Shown piece after piece: positions 55,389 through 64,000 of a stretch of 64,000 bases of DNA. A program made the position numbers and the translations under genes. The notes under the pieces are model-generated. The model searched no databases, had not been told where the DNA came from, and saw only the letters and a program-made list of their open reading frames with translations. Every line of letters begins with the position of its first letter. Position 1 is the stretch's first letter. The stretch spans positions 62,001-126,000 of the forward strand of contig NZ_JAYDCK010000003.1 of NCBI RefSeq assembly GCF_034555965.1, written 5' to 3'. This DNA comes from Aquicoccus sp. G2-2. Its GTDB lineage: Bacteria; Pseudomonadota; Alphaproteobacteria; Rhodobacterales; Rhodobacteraceae.

Positions 55389-56225
55389 TCAGGTTTCCTT
55401 GCGGTCGTCCACGATATCCATCAACGCTTGCCCGCTTTGGCCAAGCTCGACCACGGCGAAGGGGCCGCCTTGGCGCATCTGCTCGGGGTCGGTTGGATCA
55501 GCGGGCGGAGCCGCGGCGAGGATTTCGGCGGCGAATTGTTCGGCGTTGTCCTGCGGGCGATAGCCAAGGAAGCTTGCCTTGGCATTGTCCACCGGGGCGC
55601 GGTCGTTGGCCGACACACCGTAAGCCACGGTGAAGCCGGTGGTCGGTGTGTCGATGGCGGCGGTGACGAGGCGAATGAGATCACCGTAGCTGAGCCATGA
55701 GCCGAGCGCGCGTGGCGAAGTGACCTGTGCACAAGACAGGATGCGCAGGCAGACCGCTTCCAGCCCGCGTTTTTCCCAATACATCCGGCCCAGATCTTCG
55801 GCGAAACATTTGGCGAGGCCGTAATAGGTATCGGGGCGGTGGGGCACGTCGGTGCCGATGAAATCCTGTTTCGGATGCATTCCGACGGCGTGAATTGAAC
55901 TGGCATAGACCACGCGGCGCAGGCCGTGTTGATGCGCGGCCTCCCAGACATTGTAAGCGCCGATGATGTTTGCTTGCAGGATGGCATCGAACGGGGCTTC
56001 ATCGGCGATTGCGCCGAAATGAACGACCATGTCCGCGCCTTCCAACGCTGCGGCGACCTCATCGTATTTCGAGAGGTCAGCCTTGGCATAGGATTCGCCC
56101 GCGTAAAGTGTGCCGATATCATCGGCAATATCGGTGGAAACGAGGTTGTCGCAAAGCTGTGAAAGCGGTTCGCGCAGGTAGGAGCCGAGGCGACCAGCGG
56201 CGCCGGTGAGGACGATTTTCTTCAT
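55389..56225 (-). CDS. NAD-dependent epimerase/dehydratase, uronate dehydrogenase-like
   Basis: 278 residues. Extended SDR: KIVLTGAAGRLGSYLREPL, VVHFGAIADEAPFDAILQANIIGAYNVWEAA, YASSIHAVG and YYGLAKCFAEDL (Ser-Tyr-Lys). The IRILSCAQ-like strand, LGSWLSYGDLIRLV and FTVAYGVSANDRAPVDNAKASFLGYRPQDNAEQFA match uronate dehydrogenases. Those oxidise galacturonate or glucuronate to the aldarolactone with NAD. It is last of the leftward hyuA operon, 24 bases after the flavoenzyme. Confidence 0.82.
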   Translation of the reverse strand: MKKIVLTGAAGRLGSYLREPLSQLCDNLVSTDIADDIGTLYAGESYAKADLSKYDEVAAALEGADMVVHFGAIADEAPFDAILQANIIGAYNVWEAAHQHGLRRVVYASSIHAVGMHPKQDFIGTDVPHRPDTYYGLAKCFAEDLGRMYWEKRGLEAVCLRILSCAQVTSPRALGSWLSYGDLIRLVTAAIDTPTTGFTVAYGVSANDRAPVDNAKASFLGYRPQDNAEQFAAEILAAAPPADPTDPEQMRQGGPFAVVELGQSGQALMDIVDDRKET

Positions 56226-56249
56226 GGATTTTGCCTTTCAGTCATGAAT

Positions 56250-57473
56250 TTAGATGACGGCTTTTTCAAGTATGGGTTTGCCTGCGGCAATGCGCGAGAA
56301 TGAGAACGGGGCCATATCGAGACTGCGATATTCGCCATAGGCGATCAGTTCGGAAATGGCCCGGCCCATGGCCGGGGATTGCTGCAAACCGTGACCGGAA
56401 AAGCCGTTTTGAAACAAGAAGTTGGTTATTTCTGGATGCGGGCCGAGAACGGCGTTCTGATCCAGTGTGTTGTAAGAATAATGCCCGGCCCATTCGGCGA
56501 TGACCCGCGCTGTTTCAAAATGCGGGATGCGGGCGGCAATGGCGGGCCAAGCGTGAGTTTCCCAGCGGGCATGATCCATACTGAAATCTGCCGGATCGAC
56601 CGCCGGGTCAACCTCGGGCGCACAGCCTGCAAGGTAGGTTTCAGGGCCGTCTTGCCGAAAATGGACACCTGACGGGTCGATGGTCAGGGGAAGCTCTTGC
56701 GCCAGAGGGGTGGCACCTTTGAAAATCCAGCTAAAGCGTTTGCGCGGCTCAATCGGGAGCGCGATGCCTGCCATTCCGGCGACCAGCGAGGCACGCGGGC
56801 CAGCGGCATTGATTAAGGTGCCACAGGAGATAACATCGCCCGAGGCCAGTGTGACGCTTTGCACGGCGTCACCGGATGGACTGAGGGTCAGCCCGGTGAC
56901 TTCGCCGTGCAGATATTCGACGCCGCGTTCGCGGGCCGAGCGGCGAAACCATTCAAACAGCATGCCACCATCCCAATAGCCCTCGTCGCGGGTGTTGATC
57001 GAGCCGAGCACGATATCGTCAAGCGCATAGAACGGATATTGGGCGGCGATCTCATCACGGTTGAGAAGGCGGGTTTCTGCCCCAGCGGCAAGCTGCACCT
57101 TCTGGTTGGCGCGCAGGGTCTTGGCGAAACTTTCAGTGTCGGCAAGGTAGAGATAGCCGTAGTTTTGGATACCGATATCAGGGACACGCTCATCACCGCC
57201 CATGTGGCTGCGGAGCGATTTGATGAACCCGGCGGTAAACTGCGAAATCCGCACGTTCAATTCGGTGGAGTATTGCTGGCGGATGCAGGAATTGGTGTGC
57301 GCGGTTGAGCAGGCCTCATAGGATGGGTCGCGCTCAATCACCAGAACGGAGCCGTTGAAATCCGGGTTGTCGGTCAAAAACCAGGCAGAGGCTGAGCCCA
57401 TGATCGCGCCGCCGATGATAACCACATCGTAGGCGCTGCGCGTCGGGGTTGTGACGAAGCTGCGGATGGCCAT
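56250..57473 (-). CDS. FAD-dependent oxidoreductase (DAO family)
   Basis: 407 residues. DAO fold: DVVIIGGAIMGSASAWFL with a GxAxxG loop (one Gly replaced by Ala, common in this group), VLVIERDPSYEACSTAHTNSCIRQQYS with the flavin-contact region, LINAAGPRASLVAGMAGIALPIEPRKRFSWIF and the C-terminal WAGHYSYNTLDQNAVLGPHPEITNFLFQNGFSGHGLQQSPAMG. It oxidises a secondary amine or amino acid. Its start overlaps the hyuB stop, so its substrate may be the product of the hydantoinase pair, such as an N-carbamoyl or N-methyl amino acid (inference). Confidence 0.9.
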   Translation of the reverse strand: MAIRSFVTTPTRSAYDVVIIGGAIMGSASAWFLTDNPDFNGSVLVIERDPSYEACSTAHTNSCIRQQYSTELNVRISQFTAGFIKSLRSHMGGDERVPDIGIQNYGYLYLADTESFAKTLRANQKVQLAAGAETRLLNRDEIAAQYPFYALDDIVLGSINTRDEGYWDGGMLFEWFRRSARERGVEYLHGEVTGLTLSPSGDAVQSVTLASGDVISCGTLINAAGPRASLVAGMAGIALPIEPRKRFSWIFKGATPLAQELPLTIDPSGVHFRQDGPETYLAGCAPEVDPAVDPADFSMDHARWETHAWPAIAARIPHFETARVIAEWAGHYSYNTLDQNAVLGPHPEITNFLFQNGFSGHGLQQSPAMGRAISELIAYGEYRSLDMAPFSFSRIAAGKPILEKAVI

Positions 57474-59173
57474 CAGAACATCTCTCCTTTCGCGGCACGC
57501 GCGAGGGTTTCGCCAATCTCGGCGGTGCTTAAACCGTAGGTTTCGCGGGCAGCTTCTGCCGAGATGTAGCCAAGCGCAAGGTCACGCAGGATCTCTGTGT
57601 GCGGGCGCTCGTTGGTTGGGCCATAACCGGCGCCGCCGGGGAAGGCCATCTGCACACGTGCGCCTTCGGGAATGAACTGTTTGCCTTTGCCGCGCAGGGC
57701 GGTGCCGTCGCCGCGTTCGATTGTGGTGGGTGCCCCTTCGCCGCCGCCACGCCGACCACGGGCGGGGTGGTTGAGCCGGTCGAACATGGCTTGCAGATCA
57801 AACTCGTGGCCGGGGCGGGCGGCCACGTCCATGAATTGCCCCAGCCCGCCGCGCTGCCGCCCGGCCCCGCCGGAATCCGGGCGCAGTTCCTTGCGCCAGA
57901 TAATCACCGGGCCGACCTGTTCGGTGGCTTCCACCGGCATCGTCATCACGCCAGAGGGGAAAGCGGTGGCGTTCATGCCATCAAGGGCGGGGCGTGCGCC
58001 GGACCCGCCGGAGTTGAACGTAAGCACCTCGGCCCGGCGGGCAGAGGCAGGCGCACCGGGGGCGGGGCGCACTGACATCTGGAAATTGCACAAGCAGCCC
58101 GCGCCTTCGGCGGGGACAGTTTCAGGAAGCAGCAGGTCGAGAGCGGCATAGACCGTGTCGGGCACCATATGGCCTATGATGTGGCGCAGCGCCACCGGGG
58201 CAGGATGCGGCGCGTTGACGATGGTATTTTCCGGCGCGGTAATTTCGAACGGGGCAAGGGACGCTGCGTTATTGGGAATTTTCGGGGCGATGGCGCATTT
58301 CAGGGCATAGCAGGCATAGGCCTTGGTGTAGACCAGCGGCACGTTGATGCCTTTTGGGTCAATCCCGGAGGTGCCTGCCCAATCGCATGAAATGCGGTCG
58401 CGCTCGATCGAGAGATGCACATGCAGGTCAATCGGGGTGGCATAGCCGTCGATGCGCATGTGGCCGGAGGCCACGCCGGGGGTGAGCGCATTGATCCGTG
58501 CCAGCGTCGCCTCGCGCGAGTGGGTCAGGATGAAGTCGGAGATCGCCGTGAGATCGGGCAGGGCGAACTCGCGCACCATGTCGATCAGGCGGCGGTGACC
58601 GACCTCGTTGCAGGTGGCCAGCGCGTAGATATCGCCGATGATCTGATCCGGTTCGCGGACGTTGCCGCGAATGACGGTGAGCAGCGTTTGATCGACCTCG
58701 CCGCGCGTCGCGAATTTCAGGATCGGCAGGTGCAGGCCTTCCTCGTAAACCGAATTGGCATCGGCCCCGAAACCGCGCCCGCCAACATCGGTGACATGCG
58801 CGGTGCAGGCGAAAAAGCCGATCAACTGGCCTTCGTGAAATGACGGGGTGACAACGGTGAAATCATGCAGGTGGCCGGTGCCTTCCCATGGATCGTTGGT
58901 GATATAGACATCGCCTTCGAACATGTTTTGCCGTCCAATGCGGCGGATGAAATGCGGCACCGCGTCGGCCATCGCGTTGACATGGCCCGGCGTGCCGGTG
59001 ACGGCCTGCGCGAGCATTTCGCCGCGCGCATTGTAGACCCCGGCGGAGAGGTCGCCCGCTTCGCGAACTGAGGTGGAAAAGGCTGTGCGAACAAGAGCTT
59101 GAGCTTGCTCTTCGACGATGGAGATCAGCCGGTTCCACATGACTTGCAGGCCGACTTGGGAAAGCTCTGTCAT
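57473..59173 (-). CDS. hyuB: Hydantoinase B / 5-oxoprolinase beta-type subunit
   Basis: 566 residues. HyuB patterns: QVMWNRLISIVEEQAQALVRTAFSTSVREAGDLSAGVY, DVYITNDPWEGTGHLHDFTVVTPSFHEGQLIGFFACTAHVTDVGGRG and the Gly-rich end PGGAGYGPTNERP. It forms the ATP-dependent amide hydrolase with HyuA (N-methylhydantoin, 5-oxoproline or related substrates; acetone carboxylase is a distant relative). Start and stop overlap hyuA and the flavoenzyme gene, so the three are translationally coupled. Confidence 0.93.
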   Translation of the reverse strand: MTELSQVGLQVMWNRLISIVEEQAQALVRTAFSTSVREAGDLSAGVYNARGEMLAQAVTGTPGHVNAMADAVPHFIRRIGRQNMFEGDVYITNDPWEGTGHLHDFTVVTPSFHEGQLIGFFACTAHVTDVGGRGFGADANSVYEEGLHLPILKFATRGEVDQTLLTVIRGNVREPDQIIGDIYALATCNEVGHRRLIDMVREFALPDLTAISDFILTHSREATLARINALTPGVASGHMRIDGYATPIDLHVHLSIERDRISCDWAGTSGIDPKGINVPLVYTKAYACYALKCAIAPKIPNNAASLAPFEITAPENTIVNAPHPAPVALRHIIGHMVPDTVYAALDLLLPETVPAEGAGCLCNFQMSVRPAPGAPASARRAEVLTFNSGGSGARPALDGMNATAFPSGVMTMPVEATEQVGPVIIWRKELRPDSGGAGRQRGGLGQFMDVAARPGHEFDLQAMFDRLNHPARGRRGGGEGAPTTIERGDGTALRGKGKQFIPEGARVQMAFPGGAGYGPTNERPHTEILRDLALGYISAEAARETYGLSTAEIGETLARAAKGEMF

Positions 59174-61257
59174 GGCGTGGCCTCCGATGGGGTAAGGGAG
59201 ATATCAAGGCAGCCGTCTGGCCGGGCGATGGTCGAAGTGCCGGGCGGCAGGACGATGGTGGTTTCATTCTCGGTGACCAGTGCAGGGCCGGAGAACAGGG
59301 TGCCCGGCGAGAGGGTTTCGCGCAGGATTTCTGCCGCCTCAACCGTCTTGCCGCTGGCGGGATCAAACAGCGGGCGCTGCGCGTTGATGGTTGCCTCGCT
59401 TCCCGCTTCAGTGTCGGGCAGGGTGGCAATGGCCGCGGGGGCGGTGAAGGCATTGACCGACCAGACGGTGATTTCGGCCTCCATCCCGGCCACAATGCGC
59501 CCGAAGAGGCGGGTATATTCGGCCTCGAACCGGGCAAGGATTTTCGCGGCATCGGGTGCTGCGGCCTCGGACGCGGGCAGGGGCACGGGGATTTCCCAAC
59601 CTTGTCCGGCATAGCGCATGTAAAGCTTCATTTCGGTCAGGATTTCAGCCGCTGCGTCGCAGGAGCGCACGAAGCTTTTCGCCTCTTCCTCCATCTCGGC
59701 GAAAAGCGCGGCAGCGGCGGCGGGGTCAAACGCGCTCATCGTGGTGAAGATTGAGCGGTTGGCTTCAAAACTGAACGGGGCACGCAGGAAGCCGATGGCA
59801 GAGCCGACGCCCGCGCCTTGGGGGATGAGACAGCGCGAAATGCCCAGCTTCTGACAAAGCCGCGCGGCATGAAGCGGGGCGGCACCGCCAAAGGCGATCA
59901 TGGTGTAATCGGCAAGGTCTTCGCCGTTTTCCACCGCGTGAACCCGCGCGGCATTCGCCATGTTTTCATCGACCACCTCGGAAAGCCCCCAAGCGGCTTC
60001 GGTGGCATTCATCGAAAGCGGTTGGCCCAGATGTTCAACAAGCGCCGCCTTGGAGTTTTCCGGCATAAGCGGGATCGAGCCGCCAGCGAAATTGCCGGGA
60101 TCAAGCCGCCCAAGGGTGAGGTCGGCATCGGTCACGGCAGGGCGCGTGCCGCCGCGCCCGTAGCAGGCCGGTCCGGGTTCGGAGCCGGCACTTTCGGGGC
60201 CGACCTGGATGCGCCCCAGCCCATCGACATGCGCAAGGCTGCCACCGCCCGCGCCAATTTCCACCATGTCGATTACCGGGATCGAGATCGGCATGCCGGA
60301 GCCTTTTTTGAAACGATAGGAGCGGGCAACCTCGAACACGCGGGCGGTTTTGGGGGTGTGATCCTTGATCAGGCAGATTTTCGCGGTGGTGCCGCCCATA
60401 TCGAAGCTAAGCACCTTGGAAAGACGGTGCTGTGCGGCGATATCGGCGGCGAAGATCGCCCCGCCTGCCGGGCCGCTTTCGACCAGCCGCACCGGAAATT
60501 GCGCGGCGCTTTCGATTGACATGATACCGCCACCGGAGTGCATCAGGAAAACCGGGCAATCGGCGCCTTCTGCCGCCAGACGGCTGCGCAGGCGGTCCAG
60601 ATAGGACTTCATCAGCGGCTGTATATAGGCGTTGGCGATGGTGGTGTTGAACCGCTCATATTCGCGCATCTGCGGCGAAACTTCGCTTGAGAGAGAAATC
60701 ATCACGCCGGGCAGGCGGGCGCGCAGGATGTCTGCGATGCGCCGTTCATGGGTATCGTTGACATAGGAATGCAAGAGGCCGATGGCGACGCTTTCAAACT
60801 CCGCCTCCGCCAGTTGGCCCGCAAGGGCATCGAGTTTGGATTCATCAAGTGGTATCAGGACATTGCCATCTGAATCCATACGTTCAAGTATGGTGTAGCG
60901 GCGGTTGCGCGGCAAAAGCGGGTCAGGCAGGCGCAGGTTGAGATCATACTGTTCAAACCGGCTTTCCGAGCGCATCTCGATCACATCGCGGAAGCCTTCG
61001 GTGGTGATCAGCGCGGTTTTGGCACCCCGCCGTTCAATCAGCGCGTTGGTGGCCAACGTTGTGCCGTGAATGATCTGCTCAATGGCATTCGGCTGCACGC
61101 CCGCCTCTGAGCAAACCCGGTGCAACCCTTCGATGATCGCGTCTTCGGGGGCGGCATAGGTGGTGAGCACCTTGGTGGAATGCCGGGTGGTGCCGGTTTC
61201 CAGAACAACATCGGTAAAGGTGCCGCCGATATCGACACCAAGGCGCAGCGCAGCCAT
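59170..61257 (-). CDS. hyuA: Hydantoinase A / 5-oxoprolinase alpha-type subunit
   Basis: 695 residues from ATG 61257 (M-A-A-L-R-L-G), eight bases after GAGGAG; a GTG three codons upstream is less well placed. ASKHA ATPase signatures: LGVDIGGTFTDVVLE, IIHGTTLATNALIERRGAKTALITT, SFDMGGTTAKICLI, and GAGGGSLAHVDGLGRIQVGPESAGSEPGPACYGRGG. It phosphorylates the amide substrate for HyuB. First gene of a four-gene leftward operon (hyuA, hyuB, FAD oxidoreductase, uronate dehydrogenase-like); the upstream gap holds clustered GAAACG elements. Confidence 0.93.
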   Translation of the reverse strand: MAALRLGVDIGGTFTDVVLETGTTRHSTKVLTTYAAPEDAIIEGLHRVCSEAGVQPNAIEQIIHGTTLATNALIERRGAKTALITTEGFRDVIEMRSESRFEQYDLNLRLPDPLLPRNRRYTILERMDSDGNVLIPLDESKLDALAGQLAEAEFESVAIGLLHSYVNDTHERRIADILRARLPGVMISLSSEVSPQMREYERFNTTIANAYIQPLMKSYLDRLRSRLAAEGADCPVFLMHSGGGIMSIESAAQFPVRLVESGPAGGAIFAADIAAQHRLSKVLSFDMGGTTAKICLIKDHTPKTARVFEVARSYRFKKGSGMPISIPVIDMVEIGAGGGSLAHVDGLGRIQVGPESAGSEPGPACYGRGGTRPAVTDADLTLGRLDPGNFAGGSIPLMPENSKAALVEHLGQPLSMNATEAAWGLSEVVDENMANAARVHAVENGEDLADYTMIAFGGAAPLHAARLCQKLGISRCLIPQGAGVGSAIGFLRAPFSFEANRSIFTTMSAFDPAAAAALFAEMEEEAKSFVRSCDAAAEILTEMKLYMRYAGQGWEIPVPLPASEAAAPDAAKILARFEAEYTRLFGRIVAGMEAEITVWSVNAFTAPAAIATLPDTEAGSEATINAQRPLFDPASGKTVEAAEILRETLSPGTLFSGPALVTENETTIVLPPGTSTIARPDGCLDISLTPSEATP

Positions 61258-61268
61258 GCAGAACACTC

Positions 61269-61315
61269 CTCAAAGCGTTTCGGGTTCAGGTTGAAACGCA
61301 ACTTGAATTCGAAAC
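61269..61315 (-). repeat. Dispersed GAATTC/GAAACG repeat, copy 2 (upstream of hyuA)
   Basis: Inverted copy of the element at 1779-1825. It ends 12 bases upstream of the hyuA start codon and overlaps the hyuA ribosome site end (GAGGAG). It contains CGTTTC once and GAAACG twice in the plus-strand reading. Confidence 0.6.
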
Positions 61316-61338
61316 GCGCGCAACATTCATTCATCGTG

Positions 61339-61383
61339 AGCGTTTCGCCGTATTGCCGTGATCGGGCAATAAGACGAAACGCT
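61339..61383. promoter_or_regulatory. Interrupted palindrome upstream of hyuA
   Basis: AGCGTTTCG (61339-61347) is the reverse complement of CGAAACGCT (61375-61383). Inside it ATTGCC (61352-61357) pairs with GGCAAT (61365-61370). AGCGTTTCG occurs again at 61274-61282. It is a strong candidate regulator site or structured leader for the hyuA operon, possibly read by the neighbouring LysR protein; no T-run, so not an obvious terminator. Confidence 0.5.
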
Positions 61384-61446
61384 TTGACAAGTCGAGTCGC
61401 AGGTTAACGGCAGAACAGGATCATGCAAAATCGAATGTTTCGATTG

Positions 61447-62352
61447 CTAGGATAAGGGATTATTATCCTGTGTGGGTGACAGGCGTGCCGCAATATCAAT
61501 CGCGCCACGCAGGAAGCTAGGGGCAGGATCAAGCAGGGTGCGCGCGGCGAATTCAAGCTGTGCCGGGGTCCAGCGGTAATCGAGCAAGGCAAGGCGGCCA
61601 TCGCCAAGATAGGGGCGCAGCATTGCAGCGGGCAGGCAGGCGATGCCCAAACCGTCGACCGTCATTTGCAGGCAGGCCCCGATGTTGGAGGACGGCACCA
61701 GCCGCACGCGTGGCTCTGCGGTGCTGAAATGGCTTTGAAGCTGCGCAAAAGGTGCCGTGCCGCGCGCATGGGTGAGCACCGGATGGGCCGCAAGATCACT
61801 GGTTTGCAATGTGCGGGATGGCAGGCCAAGCGCGGGGCTGGCGACCCATTGATAGGCCGAGGCGCAAAGTGCAACCGTTCCCGGTGCGGTGCGTTCAAAC
61901 GGGCCGCTTTGGAAGGCGAGGTCAAGCTCGCGGTCAAACAGCGCATCGGAAAGCCGGGCGGAAAGATCGACGGTCAACTCGACATCGACGGATGGGAAGG
62001 CGGCGCGCATTTCGCGCATGAAATCGCGCAGCCATGTGTGAGCGACAAGCTCTGACACGCCAAGCCGCAGCACCCCTTCGAAAAGCGCGCTGTCTTCGGC
62101 GCGGGCGATAAAGCCATCAACGGCGGCCAGCACCGCGCGCGCTTCGATCAAAAGCGCGCGGCCACGGGTGGTGAGTCGGACCGAACCTGCGTCACGCTCC
62201 ATCAGGCGGACACCGAGGCGGGTTTCCAATTGTGCGATGCGATTGGAGATATTGGGCTGCGTGGTGTTGAGCCGCAATGCGGCACGGCGAAACGAGCCGA
62301 GATCGGCAACGGCGACGAAGGCTTCGATCTGTTTGAAGTTGACGGCTTTCAT
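61447..62352 (-). CDS. LysR-family transcriptional regulator
   Basis: 301 residues from ATG 62352 (M-K-A-V-N-F-K-Q-I). The HTH is typical: FKQIEAFVAVADLGSFRRAALRLNTTQPNISNRIAQLETRLGVRL. The substrate-binding domain covers about residues 90-295 (LRLGVSELVAHTWLRDFMREMRAAFPSVDVELTV). It is on the same strand as hyuA, 189 bases upstream, and divergent from msrB. By position it most likely controls the hyu operon; the effector would be a cyclic amide or its amino acid product (inference). Confidence 0.9.
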   Translation of the reverse strand: MKAVNFKQIEAFVAVADLGSFRRAALRLNTTQPNISNRIAQLETRLGVRLMERDAGSVRLTTRGRALLIEARAVLAAVDGFIARAEDSALFEGVLRLGVSELVAHTWLRDFMREMRAAFPSVDVELTVDLSARLSDALFDRELDLAFQSGPFERTAPGTVALCASAYQWVASPALGLPSRTLQTSDLAAHPVLTHARGTAPFAQLQSHFSTAEPRVRLVPSSNIGACLQMTVDGLGIACLPAAMLRPYLGDGRLALLDYRWTPAQLEFAARTLLDPAPSFLRGAIDIAARLSPTQDNNPLS

Positions 62353-62543
62353 GGCCACAGATGTTAGAGCCTTTGGCCGCGCCGCCCAACCGCAAACGTG
62401 TCGGCAAGCCGCCTGATGAGGTTTGCGCCCGGGCATGGCCGTTGCGGCATATCGCAGAAGGCTGAAAAACTGTCGCTGTTTGCCCTTGGCGATCGGTCGT
62501 TTCTGCCCCACATAAGTGTTACGCAGATGATGGGAGAAACCGC

Positions 62544-62987
62544 ATGAAATACGCCAAGACCGATGACGCACTGGCCAAGCTGACCCCGGAACAGTTCAGG
62601 GTGACGCAGGAAAGCGGGACCGAACGGCCCCATTCGGGCGAATACGACGCGCATTTTGAACCGGGCATCTACGTTGATGTTGTCTCTGGTGAGCCACTGT
62701 TTGCGTCTTCGACGAAGTTCAACGCTGGCTGTGGCTGGCCTTCGTTCTCAAAGCCTCTTGAGGCCGCGCATGTAACCGAGCTGCAAGATGCGAGCCTTGG
62801 CATGATCCGCACCGAAGTGCGCTCGGCGCATGGGGACAGCCATCTTGGCCATGTGTTCCCCGACGGGCCGCAGGAAATGGGCGGTTTGCGCTATTGCATC
62901 AATTCGGCCTCGCTGCGGTTCGTCCCGAAAGACGAGATGGAAGCGCAAGGCTATGGCGCCTATCTCGATCAGGCAGAGGAGAGATGA
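62544..62987 (+). CDS. msrB: Peptide methionine-(R)-S-oxide reductase (MsrB)
   Basis: 147 residues. SelR-domain patterns: [72 protein letters not shown] and the catalytic Cys118 in [12 protein letters not shown]. The CxxC zinc pairs of some MsrB proteins are missing, as in the non-zinc subgroup. It reduces the R-sulfoxide of methionine residues. msrA follows after one base, so both epimers are handled by one transcript. Confidence 0.95.
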   Translation: MKYAKTDDALAKLTPEQFRVTQESGTERPHSGEYDAHFEPGIYVDVVSGEPLFASSTKFNAGCGWPSFSKPLEAAHVTELQDASLGMIRTEVRSAHGDSHLGHVFPDGPQEMGGLRYCINSASLRFVPKDEMEAQGYGAYLDQAEER

Positions 62988-62988
62988 C

Positions 62989-63495
62989 ATGAGCGAACGT
63001 GCCGTTCTGGCCGGAGGGTGCTTTTGGGGGATGCAGGATCTCATTCGCAAGCTGCCCGGTGTCGAGAAAACCCGCGTCGGGTATAGCGGTGGCGATGTGC
63101 CCAACGCGACCTACCGCAATCATGGCAGTCATGCCGAAGCTATCGAGATTCTGTTTGATCCCGAAACGATCAGCTTTCGCAAACTGCTGGAATTCTTCTT
63201 TCAGATTCATGACCCCAGCACGCCAGACCGGCAGGGCAATGATCGTGGCGCTTCTTATCGCTCGGCGATTTATTACACGTCTGACGCCCAGAAAGAGACG
63301 GCGCAGGACACCATTGCCGATGTCGATGCGTCGGGCCTCTGGCCCGGCAAGGTGGTGACTGAAGTGGCGCCAGTGGGTGATTTCTGGGAAGCGGAGCCGG
63401 AACATCAGGACTATCTGGAGCGAATCCCGCATGGCTATACTTGCCACTTCCCAAGGGCGGGTTGGGTTTTGCCCAAACGGCAGGCGGCGGAATAG
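62989..63495 (+). CDS. msrA: Peptide methionine-(S)-S-oxide reductase (MsrA)
   Basis: 168 residues from ATG 62989. The catalytic motif GGCFWGMQ has Cys at residue 11, followed by [35 protein letters not shown] and [28 protein letters not shown]. No signal peptide, so cytosolic. It is coupled to msrB. No thioredoxin gene is in view. Confidence 0.95.
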   Translation: MSERAVLAGGCFWGMQDLIRKLPGVEKTRVGYSGGDVPNATYRNHGSHAEAIEILFDPETISFRKLLEFFFQIHDPSTPDRQGNDRGASYRSAIYYTSDAQKETAQDTIADVDASGLWPGKVVTEVAPVGDFWEAEPEHQDYLERIPHGYTCHFPRAGWVLPKRQAAE

Positions 63496-63499
63496 CGGC

Positions 63500-64000
63500 T
63501 CAGCGGCGGATTTTGCGTTCCATCAGGCGCTGGAACAGCGTTGGAGATAGCCGGTTGAGCCACCACGACAGGTGGGCGACGCGCCCCACGGGGATGAAAT
63601 CGCGCCGTTTGTTGAGGCCGCGCAGGATCACGGCAGCGGCGGCGTCGGGGCTCATGTAATCGACCCCGTCGCTGGCAGACCCCGGACGCGCGATCCCGTC
63701 GGCGCGGCGCTCTGCGTTGCCGATATTGGTGGCGACGAAGCTGGGCGCGGCGATGACTGTGCGCACGCCGAATGGTGCCTCCTCTGAGCGCAGAGAGGTG
63801 AAGAACCCTTGCAGCGCGTGTTTTGAGGCGGCGTAGGCGGTGCGGTGCCAAAGCGGTGAGAAACCGGCGACGGAGCTTATTGCAAGATGGGTGCCGCGCG
63901 ATTTTCGCAACGGTTCAGCCATTGCACGGACAAGGTTCACGGCGGCGAAATAATTGATCTCGAATACCGCGCGATGCGTGGTGTCGGGGGTCTCTGCAAA
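63500..64000 (-). CDS. Short-chain dehydrogenase, C-terminal part (cut by window end)
   Basis: About 166 C-terminal residues of an SDR: FEINYFAAVNLVRAMAEPL, ISSVAGFSPLWHRTAYAASKHALQGFFTSLRSEEAPFGV with the Ser-Tyr-Lys set, then a basic tail ending RLMERKIRR. The N-terminal cofactor loop lies beyond the window. The C-terminus with RVAHLSWWLNRLSPTLFQRLM looks membrane-associated, as in some sphingosine-reductase-like SDRs. It converges on msrA with four bases between them. Confidence 0.85.
   Translation of the reverse strand, partial: FAETPDTTHRAVFEINYFAAVNLVRAMAEPLRKSRGTHLAISSVAGFSPLWHRTAYAASKHALQGFFTSLRSEEAPFGVRTVIAAPSFVATNIGNAERRADGIARPGSASDGVDYMSPDAAAAVILRGLNKRRDFIPVGRVAHLSWWLNRLSPTLFQRLMERKIRR

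Overview
The window is GC-rich DNA from an alphaproteobacterium, most likely a marine Rhodobacterales (Roseobacter-group) organism. The signs are an F1-only ATP synthase operon (atpHAGDC without the F0 genes), a tolA-tolB-pal-cpoB-tilS-ftsH order, DUF2948 next to murA, a Zur-controlled znu locus and frequent GTG/TTG starts. It is mostly tightly packed chromosomal core, with two accessory stretches at about 37.6-48.6 kb and 53-62.4 kb.

Layout. 1-7.2 kb: end of tolA, tolB, pal, cpoB, tilS, ftsH and a frameshifted Tam-like methyltransferase. 7.4-14 kb: M23 peptidase, clpA, tag, gloB, a methyltransferase and a damaged hypothetical gene. 14.5-19.4 kb: atpHAGDC and its terminator. 19.5-31.8 kb: H-type lectin, prs, a DsbA-fold isomerase, alpha/beta hydrolase, threonine aldolase, YcgN, ribF, TPR-sulfotransferase, MaoC hydratase, HAD phosphatase, HDAC-family enzyme, DUF167, M48 lipoprotein, IMPACT protein and a small secreted protein. 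31.9-37.5 kb: rimO, AsmA, DUF2948, murA, a 56-residue ORF and tRNA-Thr(GGT). 37.6-45.3 kb: M24 hydrolase, gamma-glutamyltransferase-like protein, RidA, a LuxR-type regulator and, divergent from it, a very large reductive dehalogenase fused to its own reductase. 45.4-48.6 kb: selU and a flavoprotein-SelD fusion, converging. 48.6-51.7 kb: znuBC-zur facing znuA. 51.9-62.4 kb: EamA transporter, then an aldolase-SDR-FAH operon facing a hyuA-hyuB-flavoenzyme-uronate-dehydrogenase-like operon with a LysR gene upstream. 62.5-64 kb: msrB, msrA and a partial SDR.

The most exciting element is the cytosolic, apparently self-sufficient reductive dehalogenase at 42059-45267. It carries a duplicated cobalamin-type domain, two 4Fe-4S motifs, a flavin/NAD(P)H reductase and a 2Fe-2S ferredoxin domain. 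A 20-bp perfect palindrome covers the start of the divergent LuxR gene and is a candidate operator.

A caution for readers: at least five genes (tam-like, alpha/beta hydrolase, ribF, rdhA-like, znuC), and probably a sixth at 13.2-14.0 kb, are split by one-base indels, mostly in or beside homopolymer runs. Since ribF is normally essential, sequencing or assembly errors are the simplest explanation. I annotate the reconstructed full-length genes and give the break points.
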